The notes beneath the pieces are model-generated. The model had not been told where the DNA came from. It saw only the letters and a program-made list of their open reading frames with translations, and searched no databases. A stretch of 50,000 nt of DNA from Glandiceps talaboti (Eukaryota > Hemichordata > Enteropneusta > Spengelidae), in the NCBI RefSeq assembly GCF_964340395.1, contig NC_135566.1:13700001-13750000 (forward strand), in the 5' to 3' direction. A program made the position numbers and the translations under genes. The first letter of the stretch is position 1, and the number at the start of each line of letters is the position of its first letter. This document shows positions 35,101 to 48,631 of the stretch, piece after piece.

Positions 35101-38100
35101 CATATACATGTATATGTTTCAGATCTGAAGGATGTATTTCTGATAATTATTCAGTCTGTTTGAATTACTATACATATGTGAAAACTCTCCTTACAGTCCC
35201 AAAAACTTTATCTTACTTACTGTTCCTGATAGCTGGGTACAATTTGCCAAATTAGCAATTTGATGAGCGACATTAGCTGCAACCCGTACTTGAGCTTCTA
35301 CAGTATTAGCACCAATATGGGGAGTTGCAATGATATTTGGGTGTTGAATCAAGGCTTCATTATGTGTTGGTTCCTATGACATAAAACATTTATCTCAAAA
35401 TTATCTCAAAATTACAGTATCATAATTATGCAAACTTTTAATAGTTTATGTAATATAGGATTTACTATCAATTAACATTATAAATAAATAAAACATTATT
35501 CTGGAGCACATACACACTGTGTGACACCATTACACATAATCGGTTGGTCATCACGTCATGAAAAACAGAGAAATAGATGTACAGAAGGTCAAATTTAATG
35601 GGAGATAATTCCCTAATTTGTTACTTCTGCCTAAGTTCTGATTGATACAACTCTGTACCAATAAGTGAGTGAATGAAAGCAGTGCATTTATTTAGTTCAT
35701 TTTACCATGTTTACCATCCACAATTCACAAGGTGACGTCATTTCCCTTCATGAGGTCATGTCATTGTTATAGTGACAACTACATTACTTTGCGTCACTAA
35801 ACGGTATTATGCCTGATACATATATACAGAGTACTTGCAGAATGGTTATACAGTCATTAATACCTGTTGAAATACATCTAAGGCAGCTGCTGCACATTTC
35901 CCAGTTCTCAGGGCCCTCAATAATGACCTCTCTCTCACGATAGTTCCTCTAGCAACATTGACTAAATAGACACCTCTATGACATTTAGCGAACACACTAT
36001 CATTTACCATTTCTTGAAAAGCAAAGAAAAATAAAAACAAAACATAAATGTCAACAGTGAAGGTGGTACTTATAACATTTTAAAGGAAGGAGAAAAAAAA
36101 ACGTTTGATATCGATGTTGACTAGTATTGGTTTCCAAGTTTGCTGCAACATTTACTGCAACAGTGGCAGACATTCATTGTCGAAGTCACTGTATGGTAAA
36201 ACTTAGAGATAACATTAGCTATAAACACCAGTCCTGATTACATGTTCGATATACTCATGGTCAATCTACATCGTAACAAGATAAGTTTGTCTTTTGCTCT
36301 ACTCCAATGTTCTCAAAATAAGAAATCAAAATGATCAGAATCTCCTTTGTATTCCATCTATTTGTCTTAAATTAAAGCTTCATTAGCTGCAATTTAAAAA
36401 AAAAAATTTAAGGTATAATGACTTATTAATCATAGTATTGTACACCCTGTGCAGAACTTAACTGCCTGTCTGTACACATATTGTGTAGCATTACATATAA
36501 TATGGTGCAATATAGCCAATCAAGTTGATTTAAAAACATTGTCCCAAGTGAATGATTTCAACTTATTACTTAGATAATATAGACCTCTAATTGACACGTG
36601 CTATGTCTGCTTTGATTGGTATTTTAAAAAAAAATTCAGTGAATAAATATATTGCGGTTGTCTGATCGAAAAATGATACTCCAGTTCCAGCTAGTGCTTG
36701 TTAAGGTATAGTTACATCATTTTCAAACATATACCGATATCTTCATTCTGCTGAAAAATACTCGTGAAATGCAGATTTCGTCACTTATATTCATATCTGA
36801 CTTAATATGCCACTCTGATATTTTCCTCAGCTGAAAAACTAAAATATTAGGGAATACTGTCTAATTATAGTTACCGAATGTCTGTGGAATGGCTGGGAGA
36901 TGTAAGGTTATAATATCAGCTCTTGGCCAGATTTCACTAAGTGGATACCACTCAACTCCTATATCTTTAGCTTGTTGCTTAGTAACAAAAGGATCATAAC
37001 CTATTAACTGATAAAGAAAAATACAGATAATTAAATCACATGTTTTCATCCATAAAATGGTTTCCTTGTTACATATCGAGAAATATGTAAGATTTTTTTC
37101 TGCGGGTACTGTGGATCCTTTGGCATCTATTAGCCAATACATCCAACACAAACACACCGGTGCATTTGCTTGAATGAAGTGAGACAAGGAAGAAAAATTT
37201 AGGTAAAAACAACATTACAGCTGATACAAAAACAACAGTGGGTGCCTATGATGTAGGTTCATGCAATGTTTTTATCAGTTTGTTTATATCTGTAGAACTT
37301 ATAATGTAACAGTATATTGACTAGTGTTCTATCAGTAAACATAGCTATATGATCTGGGCTCCTGTGGTGTTTATGCTTTGATATGTTTCTGGCACTAATT
37401 TGCATGAAACTTGTCACATTCCTGCTTACCCAAGGAAGCAAATGCACCGGTGTTTTTTAAAGGGTTGTAGTATGGATGAGCATGAGGGGAAGTGAGGGGT
37501 AAAATCACATGACAGTACATGACATAGTCAACAGAATGACATTAAAACAACTCTGTGAGCTCCTAAAAATTTAGAAACACAGAAAGGAGAATATTTTGAC
37601 TGGTTGATAATTCTACAAACTTTGGCTGTGAAAGTTGAAACACTGGGAAGTTGTGATGTTTTGAGGCTATATAGTACTCCAATATCATGGCCCTCACTTC
37701 TGGTCCACTGGTTGCTTCTAAAAAATACCCCTAGTGGTCAAACTATGCATTCTTTTGTCTTTCTGATAACAATATAGTACATATTTAATATCTGGCTTAC
37801 AGTCATTTGGAATGCCTTCATTCTTTTAGCAACTTCTTTACCAATAGCACCAAGTCCAATAATGGCTAAAGTTCTTCCTTGCAACCTAATGCCAGTTAGT
37901 TTGGCTGTTTCCCATTTGCCTTCTTTCATTGACTTGTTAGCTTTGGGAATGTTCCTAAAAGAGAATTTATATACATTTTGTATTAGAAAAATTGCTGATC
38001 TGTATTCTAAAGTTCAGAATACATTTGTATCAGGACTTATATAGTAAGTCACACTATACAATCACTGAATGTTGACAATGGGATATAGCTAAAAACAACT

Positions 38101-40076
38101 GGAGGACTTGTCACTTGACTTCAATCATTGATAACTAATAATAGTCTATTAAAACCTGAGAAAGTGAAGCTGGGGATAGGAACATTGTACAAGTCGAGGT
38201 CAAAACTACAGCAACTCAGTTACACTATAGCTTAGATGACATAAGTACGTAACATACCTGACTACTGTACAAATCATGGCACAGGTATGTTCTGCTGTAC
38301 TGACTGTATTAGCACCAGGTGCACTGCAAATAGAAATAAAATTAGGGCAACTTATAACATCTTATAACATACATACATACATACATACATACATACATAC
38401 ATACATACATACATACATACATACATGCATACACGCATGCACACATATACATAAATACATACATACATGCATACATACATACATACATACATACATACAT
38501 ACATGTATACATACATACATACATACATACATACATACATACATACATTAGATAGCAATTAACTGCAGACAAACTTACTTCATAACTATTATTCCTTGTT
38601 CTGAAGCTGCTTTGACGTCTACATTATCTGTACCTGTACCAGCAAAGGCTATCACTTTCATGCTAGTTGTTGCCTCTATAATGTCTCTGGTAACAAGTGT
38701 TCCTGATCTCAATACCAAACCATCATAGTTCTGTAAGTAAATAGTGTGGATGCCAACATGGTTTCTAACTAAACCACGTCTGGTCAAAGTCCCTCAATCA
38801 GCACAGAAAGTTGTTCATCCAATCAGTGAACCCCAACTGTTATAGTGATGTATAAGTAGCATCCTGAGCTGACAAATGTACCATATTTGGACAAATAAAC
38901 ACTAACTTTATGAGGGACTGCGTTTTTGGTTAAAATTTTGTGATTGATTAACAAAGACATGACTGTGTGGGTGAATTTTAAATTGGATCTCTTGCATCTC
39001 AGGACTTCTAGAGTAACAACTTTGACTATACTGTGAGTGGAGGTGTAAATGGTAACGATACTGTATAGGAACTAGACAATAAGTAAACACATAGATTGAA
39101 GTTCACTGGAGCTGTTCACTGGTAACGGTTGTCTGGTACACATGTGTTTGTTTGTTTGTTGACAAGCATGATGTGTTATGTGACTATCAGTATATGTCAT
39201 ACACTCTTAGGGGTGAGATCAGTAGGTCTTAAATGCAAACAAATAAAAATCATTGTTTGACACGGTTCACAACACACACAAAGAAATACGAAACAAACAA
39301 ACAAACAAACAAATAAACAAACAAACAAACAATCGCATACACAGTCTGAGTCAGACACTGTGCCATGTCTACATATGTGCAAACATCGTTACAGAACTAG
39401 TGGCAACGTGTTCTAACGTCAAACGTTATGTCGAAGGTCATTAAACAATATACCTGCAGGAGTCCAGGTACCCCACCATTGTTCATGGCTTACAACTGAA
39501 ATGATTCTAAGGGCAGTTTTTGTTAGCCCTGTCCTTTGCATTGGGCTCAGACACTATTGTTGTGTCAGAAGCTCTCAAATTGCATGGTGGTTGGTAGTTG
39601 ACTAGAATTTCACTATGGTTGTGTGGTGTGCTGAACATTTTTTATGACATATTGAATACCGATCAAGTCATAAAACTGAGGGGAGAGAAACAACCAACAA
39701 GCCCAAGCTACTTGTTCATACAAAGACAATCAGAAAAGGGCAGAATATAAACTTAAACATATCTACTGATTGACAGAACACTCTTTTTTAATTACCGGGG
39801 TAGTGAGAAAATCACAAGGTCGGTGTGTCAGGTACTTTGTCCGTGTGAGCTCATGGACTGAGTCATTAAGTTGCACAACCACGGTGGTCAAATTTAAGGT
39901 CAGTGCAGTGTATGAGTCTAGATCTTTTCTATACCTACTTTTACTTCCTCCTTCAGCTCATCGTGACTGAGGCCAACTTTAGTGTCAACTTCAATACCGT
40001 TGTCAGTCAGTATTTGGGCACAGCAAGGGTCGATGACATCGCTGATCAGCACACGTTCCACTAGACAACTAGTCAT
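32125..40076 (-). CDS. PHGDH: D-3-phosphoglycerate dehydrogenase, 11 exons
   Basis: Minus-strand exons 39939-40076, 38579-38730, 38258-38323, 37801-37954, 36875-37007, 35864-36012, 35221-35373, 34047-34173, 33530-33636, 32756-32987 and 32125-32279 join in frame to 521 aa (human 533). The enzyme oxidises 3-phosphoglycerate to 3-phosphohydroxypyruvate with NAD+, the first step of cytosolic serine synthesis. Visible signatures: [11 protein letters not shown] (74-84); Rossmann motif G152-L-G154-A-I-G157 and D175 for NAD; catalytic R236, E265 and H283, at the same numbers as in the human enzyme. The region after about 297 aligns with the vertebrate-type C-terminal regulatory domains and ends [10 protein letters not shown]. 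The loop after R236 reads [10 protein letters not shown] instead of the usual ARGGIVDEGA. The ATG is the first one after an in-frame stop. Exon 8's acceptor (before 34173) was chosen because it restores the alignment, and it is the least certain junction. Confidence 0.94.
33151..33164 (+). promoter_or_regulatory. CTCF-like motif in PHGDH intron 9
   Basis: CCTCTAGATGGCGA is related to the site at 17832-17845 and is followed by the same TATGAT. Confidence 0.25.
36635..36705 (-). repeat. Dispersed repeat family A, partial copy (PHGDH intron 5)
   Basis: The reverse complement matches 49617-49678: blocks AACTGGAGTATCA, TTTTCGATCAGACA and CACTGAA. It is only about 70 bp, in opposite orientation to the other two copies. 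Confidence 0.6.
37154..37453. mobile_element. 300-bp terminal-inverted-repeat element in PHGDH intron 4
   Basis: Perfect 18-bp terminal repeats ACACCGGTGCATTTGCTT and AAGCAAATGCACCGGTGT lie 300 bp apart. The inner flanks keep only weak complementarity, and no target duplication or ORF is evident. Likely a MITE of unknown superfamily. Confidence 0.6.
38368..38548. repeat. (CATA)n microsatellite in PHGDH intron 2
   Basis: About 180 bp of CATA units with a few interruptions. It lies 30 bp from the 3' end of exon 2 (38579), so length changes could affect the intron. Confidence 0.95.
39293..39332. repeat. (CAAA)n microsatellite in PHGDH intron 1
   Basis: About 10 CAAA units with one TAAA change. 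Confidence 0.9.
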
Positions 40077-40320
40077 CGTCAAATTCACGACGCACGGTGG
40101 ATTTTACGACAAGTGTTTTGACTTCGGAGACGAACTAAATTCAAATATGTCAGACAAATATAGCTGAAACGTTTATGTGGTGCTTTGTGATAAATTACAA
40201 CGTGAAACATTACACTGTAACGACGACATTGCTAACAGTACATAAAGTGTACAGCTGCGTACCCTGTGACACTTCGACCTCTGAACATTGTCATTAATGC
40301 CTAAGCAATCCCTGCTGCAG

Positions 40321-40330
40321 CTGATTGGTT
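40321..40330 (-). promoter_or_regulatory. CCAAT box upstream of PHGDH
   Basis: On the minus strand AACCAATCAG (NF-Y type) lies about 250 bp upstream of the PHGDH start codon. No TATA box is obvious. A TGACGTG element (CRE-like) lies nearby at 40371-40377. Confidence 0.4.
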
Positions 40331-40449
40331 TATTATGACTATCAAGGTCATTTCGGGTCACACTCCCACATGACGTGTAAGGGACACCTCCCTAGGGACT
40401 TACTCTTCGCTCTCGACACAAATTCGACGTGTGCATTGGTTCAGTAAAA

Positions 40450-41750
40450 TTTATTTTTTAAACGTAAAGGACGTGTTGTTTCGTCGCCAGCGCTGTCTTT
40501 TTATGAACACGGCGTCTTTTCCTGTAAAGTGATCCTTTACGTCGAGCACTTTTAGGTTGCCGTACTATTATATATTAGAATAAATTAATTTATATTTGAA
40601 AAAAATAAAGGCCTTATTTCTATACCAGCCATTTCCCCATTGGCCACCGTACCAACTATTGCAACTGGGAAAAATTTATGAACCTCAGTTGTGATGGTAT
40701 TGTGTTGTTATTTATACTATAGTAATGTGTATTTTTATATGGGCAATGTTTGAAGTTGTACTATGTCAAACGTCGTATATTGAAACAGTAAATGAATATT
40801 TATCACCAGTTTCAACATTTCTACTTGTTCCGTCTATGTCGTCCCCTACATGATCCGAATATGACATCATTTAATTTCTATTAAAAAAAGGAGCTGTTTA
40901 CCTGGATTTCAATACTTGTAGGATTCTATTAAAATTTCATGATATAGAGCTTGCCAAAGGCAGTGGAAAGTGCGCCTCCAAGAGGACAAGTTGCGTTTCT
41001 CTTGTTTGCGTTTGCTCCCGTCTCTGAAGCCGTACACTAGACTAAGTGCATTTTCACGTGTAGCATAGCATCGATATCAGTCCGAAAACAGAGTCTGTCC
41101 AAAAACTGCGACATTGAGTGTATTCTAACGTAAGGTCGACATGTCTGGTTTATACGAAGAGTGTATTTAATTTAGTCTCATCCCGTTGGGTATTGGAAAA
41201 TAACGATACCATGAATTTACAATTATCCTGTCTGAAATACCTTACATTCAAGTACACATTGTGACTTTCAAGTACAAAATTGCATTTTCCAACTGACTTG
41301 GCCTGATCATTAGGCAAATTTCATCTCTTTTTACCAGGAGAACGCCTGGAGCAGGCTCAAAATAACTACGTGTGTTGTATGATAAATATCGAACAATAGG
41401 AAGTCACGTATAGCAGCTCATTTCGAAAACTGCGACTGTTTCCACGTGCATATAGCAATAATTTTACAAATGATAGGTGATCACGTTTTTGAATAGAATA
41501 GTTTAAAAGGAAATTACAGGAAAACAATTCTTCAAAATGTCAATGCCATTAAAAAAAAAACATGTCTAGGCCTATCGGCCATACATAATGATCCAAACTT
41601 TACATCAAACTGCCATCTTAACCCGTTAGCATTTTTGCAGAAAAAAGCACACTGAAGTTTGTAAGGTAATATTGATATAATAAAACAAAGTTTCGAACTA
41701 AATGTTCGAGCGCAAATTACCATAGAAACCAGCTGAGTAGAACGAAGCAT
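40450..41750. other. Intergenic DNA, no gene seen
   Basis: Upstream of PHGDH. Only short random ORFs and no recognisable element. Confidence 0.5.
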
Positions 41751-41755
41751 ATGCT

Positions 41756-43170
41756 AGTCTGGCTTGACTAAATTTACTGCTACATTTCATTATCTGGCAT
41801 GACAAAATCTTACTAACACTGCTTCTTTACATCGATCGTCTGCTGGTATTTCCAATATTGACATTAATTTTTTACTACAAAACCACAGGGTGACTATAGT
41901 TTCAATTACGCGATACTGCCTTGGGGGGGGGGGGGTGTACACTGAGATCTCAGCCAGTTTTACCTTTGCTACAAATTGCATGAAATAAAACAGACACTGA
42001 CACTGACAACGCTGCAAGTATATAACAAGATACATTTCATCTATGAAATCAACACCCCTGTATGTCGGATGTGACACAGTGGGATAAAATGTGCGTATGC
42101 GCTATTTGTGTCTGTAGCCTTTTTTGTTTGTTAATTCATAACAAAAACGTTGTGTAAGCCGTTAAAAACATCCTCCCAGTTGAAACTCTATAGTCACTCT
42201 GGTTTCGTGGTAACATATGGGAAGCCGTTCAGGCCAAAAGTATTTGTAACATGTATTCAAACATAACAATTGTACTTCATTTTTTTTGTCGTGTCAGGCG
42301 ATAACACTTTTAGTTTTTTTTATTAGACTTTAAATTTGGGGCGCCAGACGATAACATTCAGCAACGTTGGTAAGGTATTTTTCGAGCCAGGTAATAAAAT
42401 GTGGCAATATGTTTAGGATGAATTCTGCCGAGCCAGACAACGTCTGGTTTCAACTCAACTAGTTTCCATGGTGAAATTGCAGATATCGATGTTTTGTACA
42501 ATGCTGATTCGTATTACAAAGTCTACACCAAAACATGATAAAATCTGTAATCTAACACCGTAAACAGATGGCTACACGTATTGCCAGGGATTGATAACGG
42601 TTAGTAAATGTACATATGTCTTATTTGTCTCAATACGATGTTATGTTTGATGTGTGGTAAAAGTTGTGTTAATTTATGTCCGATCACATTAGCTATTGTA
42701 TTCGATTAGCCAGTAGAGGACAGGTAAGCACTTCACTTAGTTCATTGCTAACATTTAGATAATACAATTTTACTAGCAAACATTATTTCTTTTGCTTGGA
42801 CACTTTGTCGTTTCCTGTGAATTGAAACAGTATAAAAGTCACGTTACTATCAATGATTAAAGCCCGTGCATGCGCAGTAGGAACATATCGTGTATCTCAA
42901 CGAAAATCTTACTAACATTGCTACATTTTGTTATCTGTTTAACAACCATTGTTAAATGTTATCGTCTGGCTCGATGTTTTTGACATTCTTACCATTTTCG
43001 TCGACGTCTGGCACGATAAAAGTACAAATTGTTACATCGATATGCCCGAACAAATGATATATGTTGTTACAATGTATATACTTTGGCGACGTTCTGCTAC
43101 GGTAATTGCAGTGAAACAAAACAAAATGTGGCAATTAAGTCAGGTTTTTGTAACTCAAGACGATAAAATG
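41756..43170. repeat. Scattered copies of the ATTGCTACATTTTATCGTCTGGC core
   Basis: Plus-orientation copies lie at 41756-41823, 42904-42938 and 42955-42976. Reverse-orientation copies lie at 42345-42420 and 43112-43170. Each keeps parts of the core of the tandem array at 43948-44390, with substitutions. A G13 run lies at 41923-41935. Confidence 0.6.
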
Positions 43171-43947
43171 TTGCAATATCTGTATAGTAAGTGATTTTGT
43201 TTAGCCAGACGACATTTCGTTTCAAATTAACTGGCTTCCAGTGTATACAAAGCTAGTGATGTTATTTTTTTTCCAGATAACAAGAAAACAATTCTGTGGA
43301 ATTAATATCATTTGATCACATATGATTCATGTGTCCCCGTATTTCATTTACTTTACAATACGTTCTTACTGGTTTATGCCTTGCACAGACGAGGAAGAAA
43401 TATTTTCCTTGTCTGTGGTGCTTGACACCAACTCACCTCTTTACAATTTACAGCGGTGTACGTACTAAAACGACTGTATTCCATATCTACAACCACAACT
43501 TCCATCTGTCTTTGATCAATAAAATCGCTTAACTACTGAATTCAAAAAAATATATGTACCCTAGACCCTCATCACATTGATAATCTCCCTGTTGATATAC
43601 GGAAATCTTTATCCATGGATTGCCAAGATGTTGACTTCGGAAGACGAGTTCTCACAGATGGTTCTTTCAAAATACCTAACACCTGGATTCCACGACAAAA
43701 GCGAAATTATCTCATTGATTTTCATTAGTTTTGCATGAAATGTAAGATTGGTGTACACATTCACGTTATTCAGTACTAAGTACACCGTAAGTCTTAAGGT
43801 GATACAGGTGTATGACATTGAGAGAAATTACAATCAAAGCAAGTGAATCTGAAACACAGGGTCGCCTGGCTCTGCGACAATCTTATTATTATTACTAGCG
43901 TTGCTATTTCATTGGCATTGTCTTGCAACCTGAGGACAAAACAGTTA

Positions 43948-44390
43948 TAACATGATTGCTACATTTTATCGTCTGACACGACAAAAAATTGCTAATATTG
44001 CAACATTTTATTGTATGACACGACAAAAATACTAACATTCCAACTTTTATCGTCAAAAGAATATCACTAACATTTTATCGTCTCAGGCTTGACAAATCTT
44101 GCTAACAATGCTACATTTTATCGTCTGGCACAACAACAAAAATGCTAACATTGCTACATTTTATCGTTTAGCACTAATACAGTCATGTACATTAGCGCTG
44201 ACATTGCTACATTTTATAGTCTGGCTTGACGAAATCTTGCTAACCCTGCTACATTTTATCGTCTGGCACAACAACAAAAATGCTAACATTGCTACATTTT
44301 ATCGTTTATCACTAATACAGTCATGTATATTCGTGCTGACATTGCTACATTTTATCGTCTGGCTTGACAACAATCTCAATTCATACTCTG
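43948..44390 (+). repeat. Higher-order tandem repeat, 138-bp unit
   Basis: Two nearly identical 138-bp units run 44109-44246 and 44247-44384. Each has three sub-units of 43, 53 and 42 bp starting TGCTACATTTTAT. More diverged sub-units extend upstream to about 43948. Because 138 is divisible by 3 the array stays open as a 149-codon ORF (44099-44548), which I regard as an artefact. Confidence 0.85.
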
Positions 44391-44549
44391 CAAATTCATA
44401 TTCAGACGTGCTTTTTTCTTTAAATTTCATTTTAGGTCTAAATCTATCCGAATGGATTTATATCGGATCGATTCATCTGAACAAAACAAACACACTCTTC
44501 CTGCTTAGTAGTGTTATAATGTTCACTGTTATCGACACGCGGAAATAAA

Positions 44550-46500
44550 TTACAAACAAATCATCCTCGTTTGGAAAATACTTCCATTAGTGTGATAGAG
44601 ATAATTTCCTTTATTTGATAACGTGATTCTAGGCCTATTGTACATGTACTAATAAACCAGTGATGCGAAGACTTGTATGTGGCAGATATGATCGATTATT
44701 CACAGGTGACAACTTCCCCTCTAAGCATTACGGTACGTTGGTCATGCATGTTATGCAAAAATGTCATCACCTGGAACGTTTCAAACTTTTTTTTTTTTAA
44801 ATCGCGAGGTTGCTAACTGTAAGTTCATGCCGCTAAAAGTAGGACGGTCATAAACTGTAGTAAGGTCACGATATCAAGAAAGTGGCCCTGAGTGCTGCTG
44901 CTTCGTGTACTTCATGACTGTAGGCCCTGCATATGAATGTTTTTGTCATCGTCATGTTTAAATTTTGATCAATGCCCATGAAAATCAAAGTTCTTCAACT
45001 CTTCGTCAGACATAGCTGAATGAAAGTATGGGTCGTGGTACTTTTCAATAAGGCAAAAATAAAATTAAAAAAATAACATGACTGCAGAAAATAGGGTATG
45101 TATGTTGGAATTTTATTTTATGTTATGTTTTTTTAATTAATTCGGCCCAAAAACAAGATACTCGTTGGTAACAATACCTCTGTAACAGTTGATAATTTGT
45201 AAAGACAATGATATAATATTATATTATAGTTAAAGGCTGAAGAGACCATTTTTCTCTGGAAAGTGATTTTTAAAAAGTAACCAAAAATACTTTGGCAAGA
45301 AAATCTACAGGAGAAATAGATTGAAGTAAACTATGTTTAGGGTCGGCGGCTTAAACTAGGGTTGGTGGGGTTATCGGATTTGGCCTGAGGCCTAGAAACA
45401 ATTGTATGACTCGATTACGCTCAATATTAGAATAGGTGGGGTAGGTAGATTTTTTTTAAATCAAATTTTATTTAATATGTGAGTGTCTAGTCCAGGTAGT
45501 TATGTTTTCTGTTGTTTTCCCAAATGGTCTCTGTACATGTGTTATTGATTTCTTCTCATCAGATGTACAGCCATTACAGATTGGAAGAACAGTTTTATTT
45601 CGTCTTTTTGAAGTAAGTTGATATCAGTTTCCACATCCACTAGTTCTCGCGAGACTTCATAATTTTCGAGATTTTCTTTTTCGAATAAGTAAACAAAATA
45701 GTTTAGGGTTGGCAGTGAAAAACTAAATGGGGTCTGGTAACCGGAACCAAACAATATTCTTAAAATAAATTTGGGCTAATTCAGTCTTGTTTTCAAAGAA
45801 ATCAACAACCTTTCATTTTCTCGTATTACAAAAAATGTAAGGTATAACTCTTAATCTTTTCTCTTGATTTTGAAAAAAAAGGTTTAAGTTTACCTGAACA
45901 AAGTAACAGCTAATATAACTTTTATCGCAGTACTTTATTGTAACCATTGTCTACGTGCTGTAGCTAAGCAAACGTAAAACATAATGCTAGAATGAATTTA
46001 ATCAAGGTTGAACCATAATACATGACACGCTTCAAGTTACTATCATTGTTCTGAACAATTGCATGGTTTTGTCATATTTTCTAGCTGATATTGTCTGCTA
46101 GGACAACAATGTCAATATTTGATGAAATGACTTCTGCTGTCATTACGATAATACTAGTTTTAATTCCCCGTTTCCTAGGGAAAATCCCTCAAGTGTGCAT
46201 AAGGACGTGATATCAATTACCTGTGTATTTGGTATGATATTAGCGTTGCATATATATTACCTTAATGACGTGCGTGTTTTGTAACCTTTATCTTATGAAA
46301 TCACCCCTCTATATATGTGTACACAATTTACAAACTCGTGGTGAGTTACACGATCGTCCTTTACGTCACCCTGGGTTCTGACACAGCCAGGAAGTTTCTT
46401 CCTCCGATTAACACATTGGCCTCTTCTGACGTCAAAGTTCACTTGCGGGAAAGTCTTTCGGAAATCATTTAAATTTCAGCCCCCCCCCCCAACCTTTCAA
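44550..46500. other. Intergenic DNA, no gene seen
   Basis: Contains the second copy of the family D sequence (AATAGGTGGGGTAGGTAGAT at 45432-45451). It also holds a 70-codon minus-strand ORF (45542-45754) with no recognisable domain, and a C10 run near 46482. Confidence 0.45.
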
Positions 46501-46540
46501 TACTTTGTTCGTGTTCATGTTTTTGTTTCGTTTGTTTTGT

Positions 46541-46632
46541 ATGTACATGTATGTATGTATGTATGTATGTATGTATGTATGTATGTATGTGTGTATGTAT
46601 GTATGTATGTATGTATGTATGTATGTATGTAC

Positions 46633-46663
<31 letters not shown>

Positions 46664-46711
46664 TGTATGTATGTATGTATGTATGTATGTATGTATGTAT
46701 GTATGTATGTG

Positions 46712-46743
<32 letters not shown>

Positions 46744-46798
46744 TGTATGTATGTATGTATGTATGTATGTATGTATGTATGTATGTATGTGTGTGTAT
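46541..46798. repeat. (TATG)n microsatellite
   Basis: About 260 bp of TATG units with few interruptions. Tyr-Val-Cys-Met and His-Thr-Tyr-Ile frames through it are artefacts. Confidence 0.95.
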
Positions 46799-47116
46799 GC
46801 ATGCATGTATATATATAAAAGATCAGTTTCCATTAAATCTCTGCTACTAGTAAAATAATTGACAAAAATTCCGTACATACGTACGTTGAGATAGGCAAAC
46901 GCCACCACCGGTGGTTTTGGGAGATGTTGGTAAGTCCGTCGGTGTTCGACTTCAACCCAGTTTCTGTCAAAGCTAAATTAAGGTTGTTATTTATTTCAAT
47001 AAACATTGTAATAATTATATCTTTGTCATAGGGAGTGTCTTTTAAATTTATGTATGATTTACCCGTGAAAATAATTTAAAGAACTATTCTCCCTATCCAC
47101 GATCATAAAAATTGTG

Positions 47117-47195
47117 GTATATATATATATATATATACACACACATTTTCCTTACCATATATATATATATATATACACACATTTTCCTTACCATA
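47117..47195. repeat. Duplicated (TA)n-(CA)n-TTTTCCTTACCATA unit
   Basis: The sequence (TA)n ACACA CATTTTCCTTACCATA appears twice in tandem, with slightly different repeat lengths. Confidence 0.85.
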
Positions 47196-47199
47196 TGCT

Positions 47200-48450
47200 T
47201 TCTGTTATAACGATTGAGATATAAATATGGTGTATATAGCATATTTTAAAAGCATTTCTATTCTGTGAAATTTTAAAAGCATTTTTACCCTGCAAAATTA
47301 CTCTCTCTTCTTTGTAAAATAGATGTTGTATTGTCCCCTAATTGCCAAAGCTCTTTGTACAACCAATTAGCTTACCACTGTGATGTATCCTTATTGGAAA
47401 ATGACGTGAAATTGATACGTTTCAAACGTTTTAATGGTACACAATTTCGTTGTCGGTATTTTTAATATCACGTGAAATAGTGCCAAGCGAGAGTAAAAAT
47501 ATGCTTGTTATGAACTAACACGTTTTGTATAACCCAATCAAAAGAAGAGGAAAAAATAAGGACGCGTATACGCACAAGCGTGAGTAAGTTCCAGTGCGTG
47601 CATAGTATAAACTGGTCCAAACCAAAAGTGATATACCGTACCCAGTAGGGGGTGTATTAATATTGCGTTATACAAGTATATTGAAATTTGCAACGGAACT
47701 TTTTTTTTAAACGGGTAAACAAACAGCATTATGAGTTAAACGTCAGAATATTGACGTTTGTTACTAATAATGTGATCACTTCAAGTTCAAGTTCGAATCC
47801 AATTCTTGGCCGAGTCGAGGAACAAGCAAGTGTTTGTTTTTGCTCGACCTTGTTTCGTAATTATAATGGTTGTGAATGCATGTATTAAATAATTAAAATG
47901 GTAGTAAAATATTTAAAACAGAGTCTGTTTATCACTTTAAGGTAAAACAGACTTACAACATGATGACGTCATAACTAATGTGACGTCACCCACATATCAT
48001 AGGTTTCTGTAATAATTCGTATGACTACATATAGTCTCTCTGACCGGTACCATACGTATTCATAGGTTTTAAATACACGTAATACAGCTGTAGGTGCAGC
48101 CGATGTCAAAGATGTACATCACGGCTCTTTTTTTTGTATTCCCTCCGTATCTTGCACCGTGCGTATATTTGATGAAGATTTCCGTAAACTCAGATCTAAT
48201 ACGTCTAAGGAAGAAACCGATATATTGACTTATCTAGCATTGTTTAACGGTTTTAACTTCAAAAAAAATATAAACACATGTACACGCACGCTCGCAACTA
48301 TTTGAAGTGATTAGTCCCGGAAGACAAAGTCAATTCAAGATCTAGACGTTCCGAGCAAAATAATCTTTGTGTACGTGTCACCATTCGAATTCGAAATTCG
48401 ATGTTCTCGTCTTGAGTTAGCGATGAGTTTACTCTGCATACATATACACG
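47200..48450. other. Intergenic DNA, no gene seen
   Basis: Only chance ORFs. A CTCF-like CCCAGTAGGGGGTG is at 47641-47654. Confidence 0.45.
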
Positions 48451-48453
48451 TTA

Positions 48454-48630
<177 letters not shown>

Positions 48631-48631
48631 A

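Noticed and set aside
38276-38572. His-Thr-Tyr-Ile and Met-Tyr-Val-Cys ORFs
   Set aside because: They come from the CATA microsatellite in PHGDH intron 2.
44099-44548. 149-codon ORF
   Set aside because: It is encoded by the 138-bp tandem repeat, whose length is divisible by three; no domain is seen.
45542-45754. 70-codon minus-strand ORF with a helical, charged C-terminus
   Set aside because: Too short and unmatched; no splice or promoter support.
46465-46908. Long ORFs across the TATG microsatellite on both strands
   Set aside because: All frames of this repeat lack stops; low-complexity artefacts.
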